A DNA stretch of 20,591 nt from assembly GCA_026992375.1 (NCBI GenBank), contig JALXAF010000229.1, positions 1 to 20,591 of the forward strand, written 5' to 3'. The notes under the pieces are model-generated. The model was not told where the DNA came from, ran no database searches, and was given only the letters and a program-made list of their open reading frames with translations. Each line of letters starts with the position of its first letter. Position 1 is the first letter of the stretch. Source of the DNA: Anaerolineae bacterium (GTDB lineage Bacteria; Chloroflexota; Anaerolineae; J102). This document shows positions 5,811 through 12,315 of the stretch, in pieces. Both the position numbers and the translations under genes were made by a program.

Positions 5811-7490
5811 TCAGAATTCCTCCACGTCGCCATAACGCAGATTCTCGATGGCGATATACCCGGTGGCCGTCGCCAGCATGAGGATGACGCTCATGGCTAC
5901 GGCCTGCCCGAAATTGCTGACGCCCGGTTGCCCCAAAAGTCGATAGATGGTCACGGGCACGGTGGGGAACTGGGGCCGAGTGACCAGCAGACTGGCGCTG
6001 AATTCTCCCATGCTGATGGTGAAAGCGAAGACCACGCCCACCAGCAATGAACGCCGCAGGATGGGAAGATCGATGTGGCGCAGCACGCGCGTCGTGTTGG
6101 CCCCCAACATCCGCGCCGCTTCTCGCAGGTGAGGGTTCATTCCTCGCAGCACCGGCAGAATGGCCCGCAACACGAAGGGAAAGGCGATGAGGGTGTGGGC
6201 GATGGGAACGATGAGCAGACTGGCCCGCAGATTCAGGGGCGGATGGTTCAGGGCTACGATGTAACCAAAGCCCAGGGTGACCGCGCTGGTTCCCAGGGGC
6301 AGCATGAACAGAGGATCCAGCAGCCGGGCCAGGGAAAAGCGACGTGGGGCGGGTTCAGCTAGCAGGTAGGCCGCGGGCAGGGCGATGATCACCGAAAAAA
6401 GGATGGTGACCAGCGCAAAGACCAGGGAATTGCGCACCGCTTCGATGGGAGTGACGAAGAAGATGGAACCGGTGCGATTGACGAACAGCGTCCGATAATG
6501 GGCCAGGTTGACGCCGCCGCCCAGGGTGAAGGATTGGATGATCAGGGCCAGCAGGGGTGAAAGCAGAAAAATCCCCAACAGGGCGAAGACCCCGAAAGTC
6601 AGCAGTTTTTCGCTGCGAGTGCGGGGCGGGCGCTGGGTGCGCTTCGCGGCCTGGAACTCCAGGGGCGCGGTCATCTTTTGCTGCAAGCGAGTGTAGATCG
6701 CCATCATGGTCAGCGTAAAAGCCATTTGCACGATGGAGAGGGCCGCGGCCACGGGCAGATTGAACAGGCGTACCGCGGTGCGATAAATCTCCACCTCGAT
6801 GGTGGCGAATCGAGGCCCGCCCAGAATCAAAATCACGCCGAAAGAGGTGAAGTTGAAGAGATAAACCAGCAAACTGGCCGCAAGGATGGCGGGGGCCAGC
6901 AAAGGCAGGGTGATGTGACGCAAGCGTCGCCACGGGCCCGCGCCCAGCACCGCGGCCGCAGCTTCCTGTCGCGGATCCATATTCGCCCAAAAGCCGCCCA
7001 CCATGCGGATCACCACCGATGTATTGTAGAAGACATGCGCCATGAGGATGATCCAGAGGGTGTGCAGGAGCTGAATCGGCGGCTTTTCGAGATGAAACAT
7101 CGCCATGAGCGCCTGATTGACCAGCCCGTGCGGCCCGATGAGGGCGATGAACGCGGTGGCGGTCACCACCGTGGGCATGACAAAGGGCAGGGTCACCAGC
7201 GCCCGCAACAGCTTTTTGCCCGGAAAACGAAAGCGGGCGAAGACGAAAGCCGCGGGCAACCCCAGGGCCAGCGCCCCCAAGGTGCTGAGCGCGGCCTGCC
7301 ACAAGGTGAACCAGAGGACTTTCAGGTAATAGGGCTTCTCCCACAACGCCCGCAGACTCTCCGCGTCGAATCGCCCACCGGGAAAGAGACTGATCTTGAA
7401 AATCGCGAGGATGGGATAAACGAAGAACAGCCCCAGGAAAATGAGGGGAATAACGGCCAACAGCCAGCGTTTGACAAAGGTGAGTTTCAT
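5811..7490 (-). CDS. thiP: ABC transporter permease, ThiP-like (two fused domains)
   Basis: With the start at ATG 7490 this is a 559-residue inner-membrane protein with two fused permease domains, as in ThiP of thiamine importers and FbpB of iron importers. Each half has several hydrophobic helices and an EAA loop that contacts the ATPase: EAAAAVLGAG...ITLP (about 176-195) and EAARMLGANT...IDLP (about 457-475). The thiamine assignment comes from the neighbouring ThiB lipoprotein, thiamine pyrophosphokinase and TPP riboswitch; the sequence alone would also allow an iron or other substrate. The frame stays open upstream to 7664, but that part overlaps the plus-strand HTH gene. ATG 7508 is a second possible start. 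No clear Shine-Dalgarno sequence is seen. The gene lies outside the riboswitch-led transcript unless transcription reads through. The ATPase subunit is not in the window. Confidence 0.88.
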   Translation of the reverse strand: MKLTFVKRWLLAVIPLIFLGLFFVYPILAIFKISLFPGGRFDAESLRALWEKPYYLKVLWFTLWQAALSTLGALALGLPAAFVFARFRFPGKKLLRALVTLPFVMPTVVTATAFIALIGPHGLVNQALMAMFHLEKPPIQLLHTLWIILMAHVFYNTSVVIRMVGGFWANMDPRQEAAAAVLGAGPWRRLRHITLPLLAPAILAASLLVYLFNFTSFGVILILGGPRFATIEVEIYRTAVRLFNLPVAAALSIVQMAFTLTMMAIYTRLQQKMTAPLEFQAAKRTQRPPRTRSEKLLTFGVFALLGIFLLSPLLALIIQSFTLGGGVNLAHYRTLFVNRTGSIFFVTPIEAVRNSLVFALVTILFSVIIALPAAYLLAEPAPRRFSLARLLDPLFMLPLGTSAVTLGFGYIVALNHPPLNLRASLLIVPIAHTLIAFPFVLRAILPVLRGMNPHLREAARMLGANTTRVLRHIDLPILRRSLLVGVVFAFTISMGEFSASLLVTRPQFPTVPVTIYRLLGQPGVSNFGQAVAMSVILMLATATGYIAIENLRYGDVEEF

Positions 7491-7498
7491 CGCAGGGA

Positions 7499-7530
7499 TT
7501 GCAGACATGCACCAATTATGGTACAGTGCA
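7499..7530 (+). promoter_or_regulatory. Promoter and possible operator of HTH gene
   Basis: TTGCAG (7499-7504) and TACAGT (7522-7527) are spaced by 17 bp and precede the HTH gene. An inverted repeat, TGCAC (7508-7512) and GTGCA (7526-7530), overlaps the -10 region and could be the protein's own operator. The site is only about 10 bp from the thiP start codon on the other strand, so a bound regulator might also affect thiP. That last point is inference. Confidence 0.45.
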
Positions 7531-7547
7531 ATTACGAGGTAAGCAAC

Positions 7548-7832
7548 ATGATTGATGAAAAATATATTGGAAGCTCTCTCGATGATTTTCTGGAAGAGGA
7601 GGGCATTCTCGAAGAAGCGGAATCGGTCGCTGCAAAACGCGTTCTCGCTTTTCAGATTCGACAACTAATGGAACAGCAGCACCTCAGCAAATCAGAAATG
7701 GCCCGCCGCATGCGCACCAGCCGGGCTGCTGTGGACAGGGTACTGGACCCTGACAATCACGCGGTTACGCTCGCAACGATGGAGAAAGCCGCCATCGCTC
7801 TGGGCAAAAGGCTGCGCATTGCTCTTGTTTGA
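7548..7832 (+). CDS. Small HTH antitoxin-like regulator
   Basis: This 94-residue protein has an acidic N-terminal part (IDEKYIGSSLDDFLEEEGI) and an XRE-type helix-turn-helix around residues 44-66 (LSKSEMARRMRTSRAAVDRVL). It ends in a short helix, LATMEKAAIALGKRL. This layout matches the small DNA-binding antitoxins usually paired with HigB/RelE-like toxins. ATG 7548 is chosen because GAGGT lies at 7536-7540 and a promoter at 7499-7527; the frame is open far upstream, but that stretch is antisense to thiP. No toxin gene is found on either side: the gene faces thiP head to head and converges with the methyltransferase, 7 bp between stops. It is either an orphan antitoxin or a simple autoregulated regulator. 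DNA binding is fairly sure; the partner is unknown. Confidence 0.85.
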   Translation: MIDEKYIGSSLDDFLEEEGILEEAESVAAKRVLAFQIRQLMEQQHLSKSEMARRMRTSRAAVDRVLDPDNHAVTLATMEKAAIALGKRLRIALV

Positions 7833-7839
7833 CGGGGGA

Positions 7840-8781
7840 TTACACTTTTGATGGTTGCGCCACGGCCCGAATGACATCGCCGCGATGAAAAAACGCGGCG
7901 GTCGTTCCGAAGAGCCAGCCCAGGGCCAATGTCAGGGCGTTGCGCCGCCCGAAACGGTAGTTCAGCGCGCCCGCTAGGCCGTGGGGATTGGGGATGTGCT
8001 GCATTCGGTGAACATGAAATCCCGCTTCCGCCAGGGCCAGGCTCAGGCTGGCGGGAGTGAAATGCACGCGGTGTCGGGGCAGATCCCAGTGATACCAGTA
8101 CTCGCAGGTCAGGGCTGCGCCCCACCCGGCCCGATTGGGAACCTCCACCAGCAGCAAGCCTTCCGGCTTTAGGGCCGAGCGCAGGTTGCGCAGGGCCGCC
8201 AGGGGGTTTTCCATGTGCTCCAGGCTGTGCCACAGGGTGATGACGTCATACGCCGCGCGGGGCAGTTTCGCGTCCTCCGCCCGCGCCGTCTGCACGTTCA
8301 CGCCCTGCTGGCGGGCCAACGCTGCGGCCCGCGCGTCCGGCTCCACGCCATCAACCCGCCACCCCAGACGGATAAGGCTGGCTCCATACGCGCCGCTGCC
8401 GCAGCCCACATCTAGCAAGCGGCCCGGTGGCGGCGTGGGCGGGTGCCATGTCCAGCCGCGAATGCGGGCCAGCAATCGGGCCAGAGCGTCAGGCAGGGGC
8501 AGTGCATGGGGCTGGGGATAGCCGAATCCGGCCCGGATGGTCGCGGCCACGCGGCTGCGCAGGCCCGCGGCCGGGCGGCTGCGAGTGAGATGGGGCTCAT
8601 ATCCCTGGTCGTAGGCCCGGGAGCGGATCTGGTCATCCCAGGCCGACGCGGTGACGCCCACATCGCAGTGCGGGCACAACCACACCCCGTGTCGTCGGGC
8701 GTCGCCCGTGCGATAATCGGGCGCGAAAATCAACAATCGCGTCGTCGCCCGGCCGCACAAAGGACAGCGAGGATTGCTCAT
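7840..8781 (-). CDS. SAM-dependent methyltransferase with zinc ribbon
   Basis: The 313-residue protein begins with a zinc-ribbon-like motif, CPLCG (6-10) and CPHCD (36-40). It continues with a class I SAM methyltransferase domain of the Methyltransf_23 type. Motif I is LLDVGCGSGAYG (122-133), the acidic VEPDA (146-150) would bind the ribose, and YDVITLWHSLEHMENP is the motif IV/post region. This combination is common in methyltransferases acting on glycans or small molecules; the substrate cannot be named. Its ATG overlaps the thiB stop codon (ATGA, 8778-8781), so it is probably translated by coupling and belongs to the TPP-riboswitch operon. A role in thiamine metabolism is not a known function of this family and may be coincidental. 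The C-terminal 40 residues include a hydrophobic stretch (NALTLALGWLFGTTAAFF) that could touch the membrane. Confidence 0.88.
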   Translation of the reverse strand: MSNPRCPLCGRATTRLLIFAPDYRTGDARRHGVWLCPHCDVGVTASAWDDQIRSRAYDQGYEPHLTRSRPAAGLRSRVAATIRAGFGYPQPHALPLPDALARLLARIRGWTWHPPTPPPGRLLDVGCGSGAYGASLIRLGWRVDGVEPDARAAALARQQGVNVQTARAEDAKLPRAAYDVITLWHSLEHMENPLAALRNLRSALKPEGLLLVEVPNRAGWGAALTCEYWYHWDLPRHRVHFTPASLSLALAEAGFHVHRMQHIPNPHGLAGALNYRFGRRNALTLALGWLFGTTAAFFHRGDVIRAVAQPSKV

Positions 8782-9935
8782 TGCCGCAACATGACGTCGG
8801 TCCAGCCTTCGATCCAGGCTTCGCGATGGGCCGCGATCTCATCGGGCGAAAGCTGCACAGGATCAGCCGGAATCTGGGCCCAGCGTTCGAATAGTTCGCC
8901 CACCTGCGCCTTGCCATTGGCCGGATACACCCACATGTGCTGAGGAATGTCCTCCTGGAAGGCGGGACTGAGCAGGAAATCCACCAGTTTGCGGGCCGCC
9001 TCCTGTTTGGGGCTGTTGGCCAGGATGCCTACGAATTCCACCTGCTCGAAGCTATTGCCGGGGGTGTTGACGCTGGCGGTGGGCGGTTCGGTGAGATTGT
9101 TGAAAAAGACTTCCGCGGCGGGGCTGGTGGCGTAGCTCACCACGATGGGGCGATCGCCTTCGCCCCCCGAACCGGCTGTGAATTGCCCGAAATACGCGTC
9201 GCTCCAGCCGTCGGTGACCAGCACGTCGTTGGCCTTGAGATCGCGCCAGTAATCGAGATAGGTGTATTCGCCGATATAGCCATAGCGCCAGACTGTGGTG
9301 AACAAAAACGCCAGGCCAGGCGACGAACTAGCCGGGTTTTCCACCACGGTCAGGCCCTTGTAGGCCGGTTCGATGAGATCGGCGATGTCGGTGGGCGGCG
9401 CTAGATCGTGATCCTTGAACCACTGAATATCGTAGTTGAGGGTGACATAGCCGAAATCAACCGGCAGCAGCCGATTTTCAGGGTCCAGCTTGAGGCGGTC
9501 GGGGATGTCGGCCAGGGCGGGCGCGTCGTAGGGCTGAAACAGACCGCCTTCCAGCGCCCGACTGAGAAATGTGTTGTCCACACCGTAGACCACATCGCCC
9601 AAAGGCGCATCTTTAGAAAGCAACAGCATGTTCACCATTTCGCCAGCGTCGCCGCTCTTGAGGATATTGAGCTTGACGCCCGCCTCCTCCTCGAACTGGC
9701 GAATGACCTCCTCGCTGGCGTCGAAGCTGTCGTGGGTGACCAGGGTCAGTTCGACGGCGGCGGCGACGGGGGTCGGAGCCGCCTGTTTGGCAGATGTCGT
9801 CGGGGTTTCTTTCGGCGGGATGGGCTTGCCGCCGCCTTCGATGGGCGTGGGCATGCCCGCTTTGGGCAATTCCTGCGCGCATCCGGCTAACGCTAGCGCC
9901 AGAATGGCAAGGATGAGTCGCAAGTGATTTTTCAT
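8778..9935 (-). CDS. thiB: Thiamine-binding lipoprotein (ThiB-like)
   Basis: This is an extracytoplasmic solute-binding protein of a thiamine ABC importer, 385 residues from ATG 9935. That start is preferred over a GTG at 9971 because GGAGGC lies 5 bp upstream and a lipoprotein signal follows immediately: KNHLRLIL, a hydrophobic core, then LALAGC with lipidated C19. A Pro/Thr/Lys-rich linker (about 20-60) leads to the binding domain, which starts at LTLVTHDSF. The pattern DVVYGVDNTFL and LLPVDFGYVTLNYD resembles ThiB/TbpA, as does EFVGILANSPKQEAARKLVDFLLS near the C-terminus. The protein would be anchored on the outer face of the cell membrane. The gene follows thiamine pyrophosphokinase after about 32 bp and overlaps the methyltransferase by 4 bp. 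Iron-binding relatives exist, but the TPP riboswitch supports thiamine. Confidence 0.9.
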   Translation of the reverse strand: MKNHLRLILAILALALAGCAQELPKAGMPTPIEGGGKPIPPKETPTTSAKQAAPTPVAAAVELTLVTHDSFDASEEVIRQFEEEAGVKLNILKSGDAGEMVNMLLLSKDAPLGDVVYGVDNTFLSRALEGGLFQPYDAPALADIPDRLKLDPENRLLPVDFGYVTLNYDIQWFKDHDLAPPTDIADLIEPAYKGLTVVENPASSSPGLAFLFTTVWRYGYIGEYTYLDYWRDLKANDVLVTDGWSDAYFGQFTAGSGGEGDRPIVVSYATSPAAEVFFNNLTEPPTASVNTPGNSFEQVEFVGILANSPKQEAARKLVDFLLSPAFQEDIPQHMWVYPANGKAQVGELFERWAQIPADPVQLSPDEIAAHREAWIEGWTDVMLRQ

Positions 9936-9967
9936 GGAAGCCTCCGATTCGAAACGGAAAGAGATCG

Positions 9968-10615
9968 TCACATCATGGCCCGGTGGATGACCAAAATCAC
10001 GCCTGAGCGCAGGGTGATGCGGGCCTCTGGCGCGATGAGTTCGTTGCTGACGCCGCGACTGTGGCCAAAGGGCAACGCAGCGTCGGTCAACCGCCAGCGC
10101 AGGCCCAAATGATAAGTCAATCCCGAGACGTCGGGCGTGAGGGGCAGCACCGAGACGATGTCGCCCGGACGCCCGCGCAGCGTTATCTCATCCCGAACGA
10201 CGCGCGCTCGCTCTGCACCGGAAGCCAGCATGATGTCGAGGGGGGCGAACTCGGGGCGGGCCAGCAGAAAGATGTTGGTTAAAGTTTGATCCAGACGTCC
10301 GCCCAGCGCCCCCAGCAGGATGACTTCATCCGGGCGCAGGTCCTGGGCGGCAAAGAGGGCCAACTCCAGATCGGTGTAATCTTTATCACGGGGGAATTGG
10401 CGGATTTCGACGCCCGCCTTCTGCAATCGGAGCACGGTTTGGGCGTCCACGCTGTCCAGGTCGCCAATGATCAGGTCGGGCGTCAGGCCCAGGGCCAGGG
10501 CATGGCGGGTCCCGCCATCGGCGCAGAGGATGAAATCGCCCGGACGGATGAGCGCGCGGTCTTGTTCGGGATAAGGCAAATCGCCATTGGCGAAAAGGAT
10601 GATACGCTGGGGCAT
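9968..10615 (-). CDS. thiN: Thiamine pyrophosphokinase
   Basis: This 215-residue enzyme transfers pyrophosphate from ATP to thiamine to make thiamine pyrophosphate, in the cytoplasm. Family motifs are present in order: CADGGTRHA (31-39), IIGDLDS (49-55), RDKDYTDLELAL (76-87) and LGALGGRLDQTLTN (101-114), which form the ATP and thiamine sites. ATG 10615 is chosen because homologous proteins begin just before the first beta strand (RIILFANG). Upstream in-frame starts at 10669 and 10705 add an unconserved stretch, and the latter lies inside the attenuator hairpin. No obvious Shine-Dalgarno sequence is seen. It is the first gene after the TPP riboswitch and is followed by thiB, so imported thiamine would be converted directly to the cofactor that shuts the operon off. 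Confidence 0.93.
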   Translation of the reverse strand: MPQRIILFANGDLPYPEQDRALIRPGDFILCADGGTRHALALGLTPDLIIGDLDSVDAQTVLRLQKAGVEIRQFPRDKDYTDLELALFAAQDLRPDEVILLGALGGRLDQTLTNIFLLARPEFAPLDIMLASGAERARVVRDEITLRGRPGDIVSVLPLTPDVSGLTYHLGLRWRLTDAALPFGHSRGVSNELIAPEARITLRSGVILVIHRAMM

Positions 10616-10681
10616 GAGAAACAGGGAGGGAGTGAAGAGATGACGGGCGGATGGCGGAAGTGATGGCATCCAATAGCAAAG

Positions 10682-10712
10682 AAGCCACCTGCCGGAATGG
10701 GGCAAGTGGCTT
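10682..10712 (-). terminator. Attenuator hairpin after TPP riboswitch
   Basis: On the minus strand AAGCCACTTGCC (10701-10712) pairs with GGCAGGTGGCTT (10682-10693), 12 bp with one G-U, around a 7-nt loop. The following tail is CTTTGC, a weak T-tract. It lies between the aptamer and thiN. The simplest reading is a transcription terminator formed when TPP is bound. Confidence 0.65.
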
Positions 10713-10730
10713 TCGAATCGTTGCTGTGGA

Positions 10731-10826
10731 TGTCGGTTCCTACGCCGGCATTATCCGGATCAGGTTCAGGGGTCGGTGACGAATGCGGTCACCCTCTCAG
10801 CCGGGCTTGCCCCAGCTCCTCCGAGC
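10731..10826 (-). ncRNA. TPP riboswitch (THI element)
   Basis: The minus strand holds the conserved THI-box elements in order: GGGGCAAGCCCGGCTGAGA, then GGGTGAC, a variable arm, ACCCCTGAACCTGATCCGG, and ATAATGCCGGCGTAGGAA. The CTGAGA segment and the CCTGATC/GTAGGAA region are the pyrimidine- and pyrophosphate-binding parts. A short P1 can form between TCGG at the 5' side and CCGA at the 3' side. It sits about 115 bp upstream of thiN with a terminator-like hairpin between. Binding of TPP is expected to lower expression of the downstream uptake and pyrophosphokinase genes. Edges are approximate. Confidence 0.96.
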
Positions 10827-11081
10827 TATTGAATTTTCTACGTAATCGTTCGGGTGGCTTGATTCGGCCTCGGAAACGCCTTGCCACGAAGACTCGAAAG
10901 GACGAAAACGCGAAGAAAATCCCTATTTTCCACCCTTCGCGCCTTCGCGTCGTCGAGTTCCCATGACAAAAGAGGATGATTGGGGCCAACGACCTTAGCA
11001 ATTACAAGATCGTTTTGAATAATAGTGAACCATGCCAGAAATCGGTGTGCATTCGTAACATCTCTGCATGAGCGAGGAATA
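10827..11081. other. Intergenic region between thi operon and mreB
   Basis: The stretch of about 255 bp between the riboswitch and the mreB stop has no convincing gene. It must contain the start point of the thi operon, but I see no clean sigma70 pair. Around 10880-10960 there are words of the type CTTCGCG/CGCGAAG and an interrupted hairpin (GCGAA 10910-10914 with TTCGC 10936-10940; AAAAT with ATTTT). These look like another dispersed intergenic repeat, or a weak terminator 130 bp past mreB. Confidence 0.5.
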
Positions 11082-12086
11082 TCAAATCTCTGGCAAAAAC
11101 CGCCGCATCACTTCCAGATTCTCTATCGCCAACCCAGCGCCGATGACTACGCAGGCGATGGGGTTATCGGCCACATAGCAGGGCACGCCCGTCTCCTTCG
11201 TTAGCAGCGCATCGATGTTGCGCAATTGAGCGGCTCCGCCGGTGAGCACGATGCCTCGATCGATGATATCGGAAGCCAACTCGGGCGGCGTTTTCTCTAA
11301 AGTTTGCTTCACCGTGTTGATGATGGCGCGCATCGGCTCCGAAATAGCTTCGGTCACTTCTTCAGATGTGACGGTGATCGTTCTGGGCAACCCCTTCACC
11401 TGATCGCGTCCCCGCACCTCCAGCGTCAGCTCGTCCTCAAGCGGGGTGGCTGATCCGATTTGAATCTTTAACTCCTCCGCCGTCTGATCGCCGATAATCA
11501 AATTATATTTCTTGCGAATATAGTTGGTAATTGCCTGATCGATGCGATTGCCCCCCACGCGCACGCTGCTCCACACGACGATATCGTTCATGGAGATGAC
11601 CGCCGCCTCGGTGGTGCCGCCTCCCAGGTCCACGACCATGTTACCCGTGGGCGTGTGGATGGGAAGGCCTGCGCCGTACGCTGCGGCCAACGGCTCTGAG
11701 ATAAGGTAAGCCTCTTTGGCTCCAGCGTTGATGGCTGCATCATACACTGCCCGACGCTCAACGCTGGTGATGCCCCTGGGCGAACTCATCATCACTTGAG
11801 GACGAAATAGTGGATTACGCCCCACCACTTTGCGAATGAAATGTCGCAGCATCGAAGTTGTGACGAAGTAATCGGCAATGACGCCATCTCGCACAGGGCG
11901 GAAAACCTTGATGCTTTCGGGCACGCGGCCGATCATATCCGCAGCATCGGCCCCCACGGCCACGATTTTACTATCGCGAGTGGAGACAGCCACCACGCTG
12001 GGTTCTTGCAGGACAACGCCTTTGCCCGCCACATAAACGAGAACATTGACGGTGCCAAGATCGATGCCAATTTGCTTTTCAAACAT
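11082..12086 (-). CDS. mreB: Rod shape-determining protein MreB/Mbl
   Basis: This 334-residue protein is a bacterial actin that polymerises under the membrane and guides cell-wall synthesis. It shows the actin-fold ATPase signatures: phosphate 1 IGIDLGTVNVLVYV (6-19), connect 1 around ISEPLAAAYGAG (129-140), phosphate 2 VVDLGGGTTEAAVI (151-164) and adenosine IVLTGGAAQLRNID (279-292). Length is close to the usual 335-350. ATG 12086 has AAGGAA about 5-6 bp upstream, and a TATAAT lies at 12128-12133. The usual partners mreC and mreD do not follow; the next genes are the thiamine operon on the same strand after about 470 bp. It may therefore be a solitary paralogue. Whether it is the main MreB or an Mbl-type copy cannot be told. 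Confidence 0.94.
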   Translation of the reverse strand: MFEKQIGIDLGTVNVLVYVAGKGVVLQEPSVVAVSTRDSKIVAVGADAADMIGRVPESIKVFRPVRDGVIADYFVTTSMLRHFIRKVVGRNPLFRPQVMMSSPRGITSVERRAVYDAAINAGAKEAYLISEPLAAAYGAGLPIHTPTGNMVVDLGGGTTEAAVISMNDIVVWSSVRVGGNRIDQAITNYIRKKYNLIIGDQTAEELKIQIGSATPLEDELTLEVRGRDQVKGLPRTITVTSEEVTEAISEPMRAIINTVKQTLEKTPPELASDIIDRGIVLTGGAAQLRNIDALLTKETGVPCYVADNPIACVVIGAGLAIENLEVMRRFLPEI

Positions 12087-12127
12087 AAATGTTCCTTTTT
12101 TACAGAGGATAAACGATGGATGCCCAG

Positions 12128-12133
12128 ATTATA
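12128..12133 (-). promoter_or_regulatory. -10 element of mreB
   Basis: The minus strand has a perfect TATAAT 42 bp upstream of the mreB start codon. About 17-18 bp further upstream is a weak -35 (TTTTCA or TTTCAT). Transcription would start near 12121, which leaves a short leader with the AAGGAA ribosome site. Confidence 0.55.
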
Positions 12134-12315
12134 GAGCAGAAACCGATTGAATGAAAATCTGGGGTGCATTTGGGAAGACAGCAACAATTGAAGCTCCGTG
12201 ACGATGATTCTCCCCCATTCTTCGTTCAACGCCCGGAGATGCGGGCTACAAGTCCCGGAAGAGCTTTGGGCGAGAAACGCCCCACGCGCGGGACAGGCGC
12301 CCGGAGCGAGGAGCG

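Noticed and set aside
6355..7515. 386-codon minus-strand open frame in another register of thiP
   Set aside because: It is Arg/Gly/His/Pro-rich with no hydrophobic helices or motifs, typical of an out-of-frame reading of a GC-rich gene.
6678..7547. Long upstream extension of the HTH gene frame
   Set aside because: The extension is antisense to thiP and of low-complexity Gln/Arg/Gly composition. The ribosome site and promoter support ATG 7548.
7491..7664. N-terminal extension of thiP by 58 codons
   Set aside because: It overlaps the HTH gene and does not resemble a permease N-terminus; the first membrane helix starts soon after ATG 7490.
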